The notes beneath the pieces were generated by a model that saw nothing but the letters and a program-made list of their open reading frames with translations, searched no databases and was not told the DNA's origin. From Streptomyces sp. Tue 6430 (GTDB lineage Bacteria > Actinomycetota > Actinomycetes > Streptomycetales > Streptomycetaceae): a stretch of 64,000 nucleotides of DNA. A program made the translations under genes and the position numbers. Every line of letters begins with the position of its first letter. Within the stretch, counting starts at the first letter, position 1. Shown in pieces: positions 42,187 to 51,711 of this stretch. Location: positions 620,001 through 684,000 of the forward strand of contig JAKGSH010000010.1 in NCBI GenBank assembly GCA_021568835.1, given 5' to 3'.

Positions 42187-43802
42187 ATGACCACTGAGTC
42201 CACCCTGAAGTCCGTGCCTGCCCTCGGCACGCGCCCGGCCTCCGGCTCGAACCCGAGCCGCGCCGAGACCCGGGAGCAGCTCGCCAAGGCGTCGTACGAC
42301 CTCCTCGTGATCGGCGGCGGCATCCTGGGCATCTCCACCGCCTGGCACGCCGCGCAGTCCGGCCTCAGGGTGGCAGTGGTCGATGCCGGCGACTTCGCCG
42401 GCGCCACGTCCTCCGCCTCCTCCAAGCTGCTCCACGGCGGTCTGCGCTACCTGCAGACCGGCGCGGTGAAGCTGGTGGCGGAGAACCACTTCGAGCGCCG
42501 TGCGGTGTCCCGCCAGGTGGCCCCCCACCTGGCGAACCCGCTCACGTTCTACCTCCCCGTGTACAGGGGCGGGCCGCACGGCGCGGCGAAGCTCGGGCGG
42601 GCGTGTTCGCCTACTCCGCGCTGTCGGCCTTCGGCGACGGCGTGGGTCACCTGCTGTCGCCGGCCAAGGCCCGGCAGGACGTGCCCGAGCTGCGCACCGA
42701 GAACCTCAAGGCCGTGGCCGTGTACGGCGACGACCAGATGAACGACGCCCGGATGGCGCTGATGACGGTGCGCGCGGCCGTCGAGGCGGGCGCGGTGGTG
42801 CTCAACCACGCCGAGGTGACCGGGCTGCGCTTCACCAAGGGCCGGGTGACGGGCGCCGAGCTGCGCGACCGTCTCTCCGGCGACGAGTTCGGCGTCAACG
42901 CCCGGCTCGTGCTCAACGCGACCGGGCCGTGGGTGGACCACCTGCGCCGGATGGAGGACCCGAACGCCGCGCCGTCGATCCGGCTGTCGAAGGGCGCGCA
43001 TCTGGTCCTGAAGCGGACGTCCCCGTGGAAGGCCGCGCTGGCGACCCCCATCGACAAGTACCGGATCACCTTCGCCCTCCCCTGGGAGGACATGCTGCTG
43101 CTCGGCACGACCGACGAGGTCTACGAGGGCGACCCGGCGGATGTCGCGGTCACCGAGAAGGACACCGCGCAGATACTCGACGAGGCCGCCTTCTCCATCC
43201 GCGACCAGCAGCTCGACCGTGATCTGATCACGTACGCGTTCGCCGGTCTGCGGGTGCTGCCGGGCGGTCCCGGCGACACCGCGAAGGCCAAGCGGGAGAC
43301 GGTGGTGACCGAGGGCCGGGGCGGGATGCTGTCGGTCGCGGGCGGCAAGTGGACGACCTTCCGGCACATCGGACGCACGGTCATGCAGAAGCTTCAGGTG
43401 CTGCCGGGCCACCCGCTCGGTGACGACTTCGAGCCGGTCTCCGCGCTGCCGAGGAAGCTGCCGCTGCCCGGCGTCGCCAACCCGCGCGCGGTCGCCCACC
43501 GGCTGCTCGTCGACCACCCGGCGCCGGGGCCGCGCATGGCGGCCGACACCGCCAGGCACCTGGCCACGCACTACGGTTCGCTGGCCTTCGACATCGCCCG
43601 GATGGCGAACGAGAACCCGGAACTGGGCGAGCGCGTGCACCCCGACGCCCCGGAGATCTGGGCGCAGGTCGTGTACGCCCGGGACCACGAGTGGGCCGAG
43701 ACGCAGGACGACGTGCTGCGCCGCCGCACGACCCTGACGATCCGCGGCCTGGCCACGGACGAGGTCCGTGCGAAGGTGCAGGACCTGCTCGACAAGAAGT
43801 AG
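42187..43802 (+). CDS. glpD: GlpD, glycerol-3-phosphate dehydrogenase (one frameshift)
   Basis: FAD-dependent membrane-associated enzyme that oxidises glycerol 3-phosphate to dihydroxyacetone phosphate. The FAD-binding motif reads DLLVIGGGILGISTAWHAAQ, followed by SSASSKLLHGGLRYLQTG and the family region SVAGGKWTTFRHIG. A G is missing at 42595-42597; restored, it reads AAKLGAGVFAYSALSAFGDG and the protein has 538 residues. ATG at 42187. It ends the glycerol operon with a strong terminator behind it. It is the gylB equivalent. Confidence 0.95.
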
Positions 43803-44313
43803 CCCGCGGCGGGAAAGGGACGGCTCCCCGGTGGGGGCCGTCCCTTCGTCGTGGCGGGCGGAGAGCGAACCGGCCGCCGAACCGGGCCCGCCCCGCGACC
43901 GCCGGGTTCCACCGGGGCGTTGCACGCGGTGCCGGCGACTCGGTGCCGTGCCTCCTCCTCGACGGTCCGTCAGGGCCCGCCGCGCGGGCCCTGGTCCGGC
44001 CCGGCCCGGCCCGGCCCGGAAGGACACGGTCGCGGGCACCTTGCGCGAGCGCCGGGCGTTCCTGCCGACGCTGCGCGACCGGGACGCGGAGGCGGCCGGA
44101 CCGCGGGCCGCGGCGCACGTCGCGAGCGTGGCAACGCGGTTAGGGCCGAGCCCGTGAGCGACGTCCGGCGAGGGGTCTTCGGCGAAGGGTGTCCGGGGCC
44201 GGCGAACGGGGCAGTGATCCGTTCACCGGCCCGCGCGAGGGGGCTGCGGGCGCTCCCGTCGGACGCCGTAAGGTTGGGTGGTCAGGCGAGGGCACGTCGG
44301 AAGGAGGCGCTGG
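43803..44313. other. 511-bp interval between glpD and the PAC2 gene
   Basis: It holds the glpD terminator at its start and a short GGCCC repeat near 43997-44020. The rest is GC-rich with no supported gene. The final 50 bp should carry the PAC2 gene promoter and its GGAGG site. Confidence 0.6.
43815..43846 (+). terminator. hairpin terminator after glpD
   Basis: Outer stem AAGGGACGGC with its complement, an inner CCCC-GGGG stem and a small loop, 12 bp after the glpD stop. It ends the gyl transcript. Confidence 0.8.
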
Positions 44314-45249
44314 GTGATCGAGCTCGAGGGGGTTCCCGAGCTGATCGACCCGGTCATGGTGGCCGCGTTCGAGGGCTGGAACGATGCCGGCGACGCCGCT
44401 TCCACCGCGGTCGCGCACCTGGAACGGGAGTGGAAGGGCGAGGTGTTCGCGGCGCTGGACGCCGAGGACTACTACGACTTCCAGGTGAACCGGCCCACGG
44501 TGTGGATGGACGCCGGCGTGCGCAAGATCACGTGGCCGACGACGAGGTTGTCGGTGGTGCGCGTCGGCGGCGAGAAGCCGCGCGACCTGGTGCTCGTGCG
44601 CGGCATCGAACCGTCCATGCGCTGGCGCTCGTTCTGCAACGAGCTGCTCGGCTTCGCGCACGAGCTGGGCGTGGAGCTGGTCGTCGTCCTGGGCGCCCTG
44701 CTGGGCGACACCCCGCACACCCGTCCGGTGCCGATCAGCGGGACCACGTCCGACGCGGACCTGGCCCGGCGCATGGACCTGGAGGAGACGAAGTACGAGG
44801 GCCCCACGGGCATCGTCGGCGTCCTCCAGGAGGCGTGCGCGCACGCGGGCGTACCGGCCGTCAGTCTCTGGGCCGCCGTACCGCACTACGTGTCGCAGCC
44901 GCCGAACCCGAAGGCCACGCTCGCCCTCCTCAACCGGCTGGAGGACCTGATCGACGTGCGCATCCCGCTGGGTGAACTGCCCGAGGACGCGCGCGCCTGG
45001 CAGGTGGGGGTGGACCAACTGGCCGCGGAGGACAGCGAGGTCGCGGAGTACGTCCAGACGCTGGAGGAGGCCCGTGACACCGCGGAGCTGCCGGAGGCCT
45101 CGGGGGAGGCGATCGCCCGGGAGTTCGAGCGGTACCTGCGGCGCCGGGACGGCGGCGGGCCGCCCGGCCCCGGGGAGCGGACGCGGCCTCCGAAGCCGCC
45201 GAAGCCGAGCGGGGACGGCGCCGACGAGGACGATCCGTCGGAGGACTGA
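44314..45249 (+). CDS. PAC2-family protein
   Basis: A 311-residue PAC2 domain protein (VPELIDPVMVAAFEGWNDAGDA, shown as VPELIDPVMVAAFEGW), named after the eukaryotic proteasome assembly chaperone 2. Further landmarks are VVLGALLGDTPHTRPVPISG and the acidic/proline tail KPPKPSGDGADEDD. The GTG at 44314 has GGAGG 7 nt upstream; an in-frame start at 44278 lacks support. The actinobacterial function is not established; a role in proteasome assembly has been suggested from fold only. It stands alone between the gyl operon and mshC. Confidence 0.88.
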   Translation: MIELEGVPELIDPVMVAAFEGWNDAGDAASTAVAHLEREWKGEVFAALDAEDYYDFQVNRPTVWMDAGVRKITWPTTRLSVVRVGGEKPRDLVLVRGIEPSMRWRSFCNELLGFAHELGVELVVVLGALLGDTPHTRPVPISGTTSDADLARRMDLEETKYEGPTGIVGVLQEACAHAGVPAVSLWAAVPHYVSQPPNPKATLALLNRLEDLIDVRIPLGELPEDARAWQVGVDQLAAEDSEVAEYVQTLEEARDTAELPEASGEAIAREFERYLRRRDGGGPPGPGERTRPPKPPKPSGDGADEDDPSED

Positions 45250-45343
45250 GCGGACCGACCGCTCACGGCCGACGGAACGGTGCCGAACGCTCGCACTCCC
45301 CCGTACGACGGGCCGTCACGACGGGCCGTCCGGAGCCGGACAC

Positions 45344-45386
45344 ACGGCCGGGGCGCCTCCTCGCGTGGAGGAGGCGCCCCGGCCGT
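45344..45386. terminator. bidirectional terminator between PAC2 gene and mshC
   Basis: A perfect 19-bp stem (ACGGCCGGGGCGCCTCCTC with its complement) and a 5-nt loop in the gap between the convergent genes. Confidence 0.85.
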
Positions 45387-45404
45387 ACTCGTTCCGGCGG
45401 AGGC

Positions 45405-46633
45405 CTACAGCGCCACGCCCAGCAGCGCGTCCACCGCCCGCGACACCACGCCGGGCGCGCCCATGTCCGTGCCGCCCCGCTCCTGCTGGAGTGCGGCCCA
45501 GCCATCGACGGCGGACAGCGCGGCCGGGGCGTCCAGGTCGTTCGCCAGGGCCGCGCGGATCTCGTCCACCAGGGCCTCGGCGGGCGGACCGTCGGGCCGG
45601 GAGACGGCGGCGCGCCAGCGCCCGAGCCGGTCCACGGCGTCCTGGAGGACCTGGTCGGTCCACTCCAGTCGGCCCGGTAGTGGTGGGCGAGGAGGGTGAG
45701 CCGGATCGCGGCGGGGTCGACGCCGTCCTGGCGCAGCTTCGAGACGAAGACGAGGTTGCCCTTGGACTTGGACATCTTCTCGCCGTCCAGCGCGACCATG
45801 CCCGCGTGGACGTACGCCTTGGCCATGGGGAACTCGCCGGTGAGCACCTGGGCGTGCGAGGCGCCCATCTCGTGGTGCGGGAAGGCGAGGTCGGAGCCGC
45901 CGCCCTGCACGTCGAAGCCCATGCCGAGGTGGTCCAGGGCGATGGCGACGCACTCGATGTGCCAGCCCGGCCGGCCGCGGCCCAGTGAGCCGCCGTCCCA
46001 GCTGGGCTCGCCCTCGCGGGCCGCCATCCACAGCATCGGGTCGAGCGGGTTCTTCTTGCCCGGCCGGTCCGGGTCCCCGCCGCGCTCGGCGGACAGCAGC
46101 CGCATGGCGGCGGCGTCCAGGCCGGAGACCTTGCCGAAGTTCGGGTCGGACCCGACGGAGAAGTAGACGTCCCCCTCGAGTTCGTAGGCGGCGCCGAGCT
46201 CCCGCAGCCGCTCGACGAGCGGGACGATGCCGGGTATGGCCTCGACGGCGCCTATGTAGTGCCGCGGCGGCAGCATCCGCAGGGCCGTCATGTCCTCGCG
46301 GAAGAGGGCCGTCTCCTTCTCGGCGAGGGCGACCCAGTCGAGGCCGTCCCGCTGCGCGCGCTCCAGGAGCGGATCGTCGACGTCGGTGACGTTCTGGACG
46401 TAGTGAACCTGCCGCTTGGTGTCGAGCCACACGCGCTGAACCAGGTCGAACGCGTTGTAGGTCGCCGCGTGACCCATGTGGGTCGCGTCGTACGGCGTGA
46501 TACCGCAGACGTAGATACGGGCGACGGGACCGGGGTCGAGGGTGACGAGGCCGCCGGTCGCGGTGTCGTGGATCCTCAGGTCGCGGCCCTGACCAGGCAG
46601 GGCGGGGACCTCGGAAGCGGGCCAGGCATGCAT
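45405..46633 (-). CDS. mshC: MshC, cysteine ligase of mycothiol synthesis (one frameshift)
   Basis: Joins L-cysteine to glucosaminyl-inositol with ATP in mycothiol synthesis. It resembles cysteinyl-tRNA synthetase: zinc/nucleotide region [20 protein letters not shown] (HIGH-like), [15 protein letters not shown] and [18 protein letters not shown]. The absence of a tRNA-binding extension and the start [14 protein letters not shown] mark MshC rather than CysS. A base is missing at 45665; restored, it reads [20 protein letters not shown] and the protein has 409 residues, the usual MshC length. The downstream gap to 45344 carries a terminator. Confidence 0.95.
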
Positions 46634-47269
46634 GTCATGAGCCTAACCGGAGGGATCCGCCGGGTACGAACCGGAGCGGGCCGGACGACCGGGAAGGCAC
46701 TCTTGCGCGGCTCCGTCCCGCGTGCTGGGGCCGGCCGTCGCGGCACGGGCCCGGTCCCGGGGGGCGGGACCGGGCCGGGCGGGAGCGGGCCGGATGGGGC
46801 CAGACCGAGCCAGAACCAGACCGGGCGGGACCGGACCGGGCGGGACCGGACCGGGCGGGACCGGACCGGGCGGGACCGGACCGGGCGGGACCGGACCGGG
46901 CGGGACCGGACCGGGCGGGACCGGACCGGGCGGGACCGGACGGGCGGGACCGGACCGGGCGGGACCGGACCGGGCGGGACCGGACCGGGCGGGACCGGAC
47001 CGGGCGGGACCGGACCGGGCGGGACCGGACCGGGCGGGACCGGACCGGGCGGGACCGGACCGGGCGGCGGGACCGGACCGGGCGGGACCGGACCGGGCGG
47101 GACCGGACCGGGCGGGACCGGACCGGGCGGGACCGGACCGGGCGGGACCGGACCGGGCGGGACCGGACCGGGCGGGACCGGACCGGGCGGGACCGGACCG
47201 GGCGGGACCGGACCGGATGAGGCCGGACCGGATGGGAGCGGACCGAGCCAGGACCGGGGCCGGCCCGGG
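46634..47269. other. 636-bp non-coding interval dominated by a tandem repeat
   Basis: It lies between the mshC start and the end of the SCO1664-family gene. About 400 bp is the 15-bp array described separately; both flanks (46745-46820 and 47216-47270) are decayed copies of the same unit. No supported gene. Confidence 0.8.
46820..47215. repeat. 15-bp G-rich tandem array, about 26 copies
   Basis: The unit GGGCGGGACCGGACC is repeated almost without change for nearly 400 bp. One copy near 46936-46950 is one base short, and one near 47053-47070 is three bases long (GGGCGGCGGGACC). The plus strand offers G3-N1-G3-N8-G3-N1-G3 patterns throughout, so G-quadruplexes are possible. Edges decay into related sequence. 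Confidence 0.95.
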
Positions 47270-48103
47270 TCAGACCGGTGGCCAGGGGATGGCCGGCCAG
47301 TCGCCGCCGGGCTCGGGGTGCCTGCCGGACTCCAGCAGCGCTCCGACACGCGCGCGCGTGGCGTCGACCTCGGCCGGGGTGACGAGCGCGGCCAGGGTGG
47401 CCGCCAGCGTCCCGCCCGCCTCCAGGGCGCCCTGGAGGCCCTTGAGCACCTCGACGGCCTCCCCGGTCAGGGGCTCCCCCGCCCACCCCCACAGGAGGGT
47501 GCGCAGCTTGTCCTCGGCGTTGAAGGTGACGCCGTGGTCGATGCCGTAGAGCCGCCCGTCCGCGGTGGGCAGCAGGTGGCCGCCCTTGCGGTCGGCGTTG
47601 TTGATGACCGCGTCGAGGACGGCGAGCCGGCGCAGTCGCTCGTCGTCGGCGTGCACCAGCAGCGCGGTCCGCCCCTCGCCGGTCTCGGCGAAGCCGATCG
47701 CCCGCCAGCCCGGCTCGGGCTCCTCGGCGTCGACCAGGGCGAGCAGTTCGGCCTGCGGGAACACCTCGATCCACAGCTGGCACATGCCCTCGCCGTACGG
47801 CCCGTCGCGCAGCACGGTCGGCGGGACGAGCCCCCAGCCGGTCGCCTCGGAGACCGCGTACGCGGCGACCTCCCGTTGGGCGAGGGTGCCGTCGGGGAAG
47901 TCCCACAGGGGTCTCTCGCCGGCGACCGGTTTGTAGACGCAGGCCGCCTCGCGGCCCTCGTGCGTGACGGTGCAGTACAGGGCCGCGTTGGACGCCTCCC
48001 GGATGCGGCCGCGCACGGTCAGCTCGCCTCGCGCGAGCAGGTCGGCGTCGGCCCGGCCGGTGGTCGTCACGCCCCGCGGCGGTATCCGTTCTGGCGCGGA
48101 CAT
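47270..48103 (-). CDS. SCO1664-family protein, kinase-like
   Basis: A 277-residue protein of an actinobacterial family with a phosphatidylinositol 3/4-kinase-like fold. The catalytic-loop region reads AVLDAVINNADRKGGHLLPT, with the metal-site-like YGIDHGVTF after it and VYKPVAGERPLWDFPDGTLA near the N-terminus. The ATG at 48103 (MSAPERIPPRG) has GGAAGGA 5 nt upstream. It overlaps the DUF3090 gene by 37 bp, so the two are translated together. The substrate is unknown. Confidence 0.88.
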   Translation of the reverse strand: MSAPERIPPRGVTTTGRADADLLARGELTVRGRIREASNAALYCTVTHEGREAACVYKPVAGERPLWDFPDGTLAQREVAAYAVSEATGWGLVPPTVLRDGPYGEGMCQLWIEVFPQAELLALVDAEEPEPGWRAIGFAETGEGRTALLVHADDERLRRLAVLDAVINNADRKGGHLLPTADGRLYGIDHGVTFNAEDKLRTLLWGWAGEPLTGEAVEVLKGLQGALEAGGTLAATLAALVTPAEVDATRARVGALLESGRHPEPGGDWPAIPWPPV

Positions 48104-48657
48104 ACGTGTCCTTCCGGGTCGAGCGGCAGACTGCACAGCGGGCACGGCGGCCGGCCGGCGTTGACGACGTCGAGAGCGCGCTTGGCGAAGGCCCTGGCCT
48201 GCGCGCCGGTGAGGCGGACCCGCAGCATCGGGGGTCCGTTCTCATCGTCCTGGAGCAGCCGCTCCTCGGCCTCGGCGAGGTCCTCGTCGGTCTCGGCGTC
48301 GAGTTCCACCAGGGCCTGCGCCTCGACGATCATGCGTTGCTCCTCGCCGTCCCAGGCGAGGGCCATCGTGCCGACCCGGAACTCCTCCTCGACGGGGGTG
48401 TCGAGGGGGCCCGAGTCGGCCACTTCGGTGGGTGTGACGGCGGGCACCGCGGCACTTCCGCCGCTACGGCGTACGACCTCGTCCAGCAGCTCGTCCATGC
48501 GCTCGGCGAGCGCGGCGACCTGGGTCTTCTCCAGGGCCACGCTGGTCACCCGGGAGCCGGCCGTGGCCTGGAGGAAGAAGGTACGGCGCCCGGGCAGTCC
48601 GACCGTACCGGCCACGAAGCGGTCCGGGGGGTCGTAGAGGAACACCTGACGGGACAC
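48067..48657 (-). CDS. DUF3090-family protein with C-terminal zinc site
   Basis: A 196-residue protein (VSRQVFLYDPPDRFVAGTVG start). The acidic middle ends in a Cys pair pattern, PPCPLCSLPLDPEGHVCPRQ, likely a zinc site. The GTG at 48657 is supported by AGGAC just upstream and by the family start. It overlaps the SCO1664-family gene, a pairing common in actinobacteria as I recall. Function unknown. Confidence 0.87.
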   Translation of the reverse strand: MSRQVFLYDPPDRFVAGTVGLPGRRTFFLQATAGSRVTSVALEKTQVAALAERMDELLDEVVRRSGGSAAVPAVTPTEVADSGPLDTPVEEEFRVGTMALAWDGEEQRMIVEAQALVELDAETDEDLAEAEERLLQDDENGPPMLRVRLTGAQARAFAKRALDVVNAGRPPCPLCSLPLDPEGHVCPRQNGYRRGA

Positions 48658-48745
48658 GTCCTGTCTCCATGGGGATCGTGGGTACGGAACGTCCATGCGT
48701 GAACGCGCGCGTATGTGGACCGCTTCACCCTACTGCGGCCGACGA

Positions 48746-49432
48746 TCACGGTGCGCCCGCATCACCCCCGACCGTGGCGTCCTGCCGCGGGGGCTCCTCG
48801 CGCGGCACGAGGGAGGCGAAGTCCCCGGTGTCGCCGAGGCGCACGAGGAAGGGCCGCAGGCGGGTGTAGCGGATCACCGTGACGGAACAGGGTTCGACGG
48901 AGATGCGCTGGAAGAGGTCGAGATGCAGCCCCAGCGCGTCCGCGACGAGCGATTTGATGATGTCGCCGTGCGAGCACATGAGGTAGACGGCGTCGGGGCC
49001 GTGGTCGCGCTCCACGCGCGCGTTCCACTCGCGTACGGCCTCGGCGGCGCGGGTCTGCATGGCCCGCATGGACTCGCCGCCGGGGAAGGCGGCCGTGGAG
49101 GGGTGCGCCTGGACGACCTCCATCAGCGGGTCGTCCTTCAGCTCCGCGAGCTTGCGTCCGGACCAGTCGCCGTAGTGGGCCTCCCCGATCCGCTCGTCGG
49201 AGTGGAGGGGCAGGCCGGGGCGGGCGTCGAGCAGGGGCCGGACCGTCTCCTGGCAGCGTTGCAGCGGGCTGGCGACGACCTCGGCGACCGGCAGGCCCTC
49301 GAGCCTGGCCGGCAGCGCGGCGGCCTGTGCGGCGCCGCGCTCGTCGAGGGCGACGCCGGGCGTCCAGCCGGCGAGCACTCCGGAGGTGTTGGCGGTGGAC
49401 CGTCCGTGCCGGACCAGGATCAGCGTGGGCAT
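48746..49432 (-). CDS. histidine phosphatase (phosphoglycerate mutase family)
   Basis: A 228-residue protein with the phosphohistidine motif LILVRHGRSTANTSGVLAGW, the second catalytic His in LMCSHGDIIKSLVADALG and the acid residue in GEAHYGDWSGRKL. It is probably a broad phosphatase rather than a glycolytic mutase. The ATG at 49432 begins MPTLILVRHG; the ribosome site is weak. It is divergent from corA with 61 bp between starts and may be read into the DUF3090/SCO1664 pair. Confidence 0.9.
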   Translation of the reverse strand: MPTLILVRHGRSTANTSGVLAGWTPGVALDERGAAQAAALPARLEGLPVAEVVASPLQRCQETVRPLLDARPGLPLHSDERIGEAHYGDWSGRKLAELKDDPLMEVVQAHPSTAAFPGGESMRAMQTRAAEAVREWNARVERDHGPDAVYLMCSHGDIIKSLVADALGLHLDLFQRISVEPCSVTVIRYTRLRPFLVRLGDTGDFASLVPREEPPRQDATVGGDAGAP

Positions 49433-49493
49433 GTCGCCCAGGGTAGGGGTACTCCTGGGGACACAGGGAACCGCGGAAGGGAGAAAGCACTTC

Positions 49494-50503
49494 GTGATCG
49501 TCGACTGCGCCATCTACCGGGACGGGCGCCGGACCCAGGGCCCGCAGGACTTCTCCGACGCGCTGGACGACGCGCGGGCCGTGGGCGGCTTCGTCTGGAT
49601 CGGGCTGCACGAGCCCACCGAGAAGGAGTTCGCCCACGTCACACAGGAGTTCGCGCTGCACCCGCTGGCGGTGGAGGACGCCCTCAAGGCCCACCAGCGG
49701 CCCAAGCTGGAGGTGTACGACGATTCGCTGTTCCTGGTGCTGAAGCCGGTGGTGTACGAGCCGGAGAGCGACGCGGTCTCCTCCGGGGAGGTCATGGTCT
49801 TCCTCGGCGACTCCTTCGTGCTGACCGTCCGGCACGGCGAGGGCGCGCCCCTCGCCGCGGTACGGCGGCGGCTGGAGCACGAGCCGGAGATGCTGGCGAA
49901 GGGACCGACGGCGGTGGTCTACGCGATAGCCGACGCCACCGTCGACCACTACCTGGACGTGGCGACGGAGTTGCAGACCGACCTGGAGGAGCTGGAGACG
50001 GAGGTGTTCTCGCCGGACGGCGGCGGGTCCCGGAACACGGCCTCCCGGATCTACACCTTCAAGCGGCAGATCCTGGAGTTCCGCCGGGCCACGGCCCCGC
50101 TGGCGCCCCGGTGTCCCGGCTGGCCGGCACCGGGGGGTCCGGGGCGGGCCTGTCCGGGACGGGCCTGCCGTTCGTGAACGACGAGGCGCGGCCCTTCTTC
50201 CGGGACGTCAGCGACCACCTCACGCGCGTGAACGAGTCCGTGGAGAGCCTGGACCGGCTCGTGTCGGACATCCTCTCGGCACACCTGGCGCAGATGAGCG
50301 TCCGGCAGAACGACGACATGCGGAAGATCTCCGCGTGGGCGGCCATGGCCGCGATCCCCACCATGATCGCGGGCATCTACGGCATGAACTTCGAGCACAT
50401 GCCGGAGCTGCGCTGGACCTGGTCGTATCCGGCGGTGATCGCGATCATGGCCGCGCTGGAGGTGGTCCTGTACCGGACGTTCAAGCGGCGGGGGTGGCTG
50501 TAG
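49494..50503 (+). CDS. corA: CorA-family divalent metal transporter (one frameshift)
   Basis: Magnesium/cobalt channel protein of about 336 residues. A soluble N-terminal domain leads to two C-terminal membrane helices with the selectivity motif IAGIYGMNFEHMPEL. The C run at 50106-50109 lacks one base; restored, it reads RATAPLAPPVSRLAGTGGSG. The GTG at 49494 (VIVDCAIYRDG) has AAGGGAG about 10 nt upstream. Positively charged ending FKRRGWL. Divergent from the phosphatase gene. Confidence 0.92.
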
Positions 50504-50662
50504 GGGGCGGAGCATCCGCGCGCGGGGCCGTGCGCGGGTGCCGTGCGGTCGGGCGCCACGTGCGCGTACGGCGGCGCGGGCTCCCCGTGCGGGCGCCGTG
50601 CCGCGCGGTTCGGGCGTCACGCGCGTGGCGGCCCGTCGCTCGGGCGGACTGCGGCCCGTCGC

Positions 50663-51451
50663 TCAGGCGAACTCGGGGGCCGGGGTGGCCGGGCCGCCCA
50701 GGGCGTCACGCCGTTCGGGCATGGTCAGGCCGACCATGCGGTGCCAGCCCGCCAGGCGCTCCCCCGCGTACACGGCGTGGATGCCGGCGGCGAGGAGGGC
50801 CGCCTTGGGCCGGGACCAGCCGAGGATGCGGCCCATGTGGGACATCACGGCCAGGCTGACGTCGCGGTAGACGCGGATCTCCGTGAGCGCGGACTCGCGC
50901 AGGGTGCGCTGGATCGCGCGGCCGTGCCCCGCGCGCGCGAAGCGCAGCAACTCCTCGTGGCAGTAGGCGAGGTGGTTGTCCTCGTCGTGGGAGATCATCC
51001 GCACCGCGCGGCCGATGTCGGGGCGGTCGGCGAAGTGCTTGCGCAGCAGCTCCATCTGCTCGGAGGCGCGCTGCTCGGTGACCCGGCTGTGGGCGAGGTA
51101 GGTGACGACGTCCTGCACGGTCAGCGGCTGGTCGGCCCTGAGCCTGTCGTGGGCGAGGCCGATGCCGGCGCGCTCCAGGAGCATCGTGTAGTCGGCGTCG
51201 GGCGGGACGGGGACGGGCTGGAGGCCGCGCTTCTTCAGCAGGGCGTCGAAGATCCGCCCGTGCTTGTCCTCGTCGGCGCCGTGCCGCGCGATCTTGGGGG
51301 CGAGGTCGCGCTGGTCCGGAGGGACGAGCGCGGCGATCCGGGCGTTCTCCCAGCCGCCCTGCGACTCCCCGCTCGCGGCGATGGAACAGAACAGCCGGAA
51401 GGACTCGTCGTCGTCCAGGATCTCCTGGAACAGACTCTTGGCCGAAAGCAT
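50663..51451 (-). CDS. ferritin-like diiron protein
   Basis: A 262-residue mainly helical protein. Glu/His groups spaced for a four-helix diiron site are visible: ARHGADEDKHGRIFDALLKK, SRVTEQRASEQMELLRKHF and MISHDEDNHLAYCHEELLRF. It fits the ferritin-like superfamily (acyl-ACP desaturase or related oxidase) without clear assignment. The ATG at 51451 (MLSAKSLFQEILDDD) has GAGAGG upstream. Convergent with corA. The substrate cannot be told. Confidence 0.8.
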   Translation of the reverse strand: MLSAKSLFQEILDDDESFRLFCSIAASGESQGGWENARIAALVPPDQRDLAPKIARHGADEDKHGRIFDALLKKRGLQPVPVPPDADYTMLLERAGIGLAHDRLRADQPLTVQDVVTYLAHSRVTEQRASEQMELLRKHFADRPDIGRAVRMISHDEDNHLAYCHEELLRFARAGHGRAIQRTLRESALTEIRVYRDVSLAVMSHMGRILGWSRPKAALLAAGIHAVYAGERLAGWHRMVGLTMPERRDALGGPATPAPEFA

Positions 51452-51711
51452 CGTGGGGCACCTCTCCGCGTCCCGGGGATTCCGCAGGTTCCGCAAAGAA
51501 CGAGTCAAGTGCGGGGAGAGGGGTGTCGCAACAGCTGTGCCGGAACGACTGCGCCGAACGGATGACCCGAGAAGCTCGCGCCGAAGGCGTAACCGCGCGC
51601 TGCGCGGGGCGTTGTTCCCCGTGACGGCCGTGGCGGGGAAGACCCCCGAGCCCCCACCACGGCCGCTGACTTCCCCCTCGCCGTGCCGGCGGGGTCGGGC
51701 CCGGCCCCGTG

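Noticed and set aside
46576..47349. Collagen-like PVPPGP repeat protein read through the 15-bp array
   Set aside because: Any 15-bp G/C repeat gives long open frames in several frames; there is no ribosome site, conserved flank or signal peptide, and the flanks are antisense to mshC.
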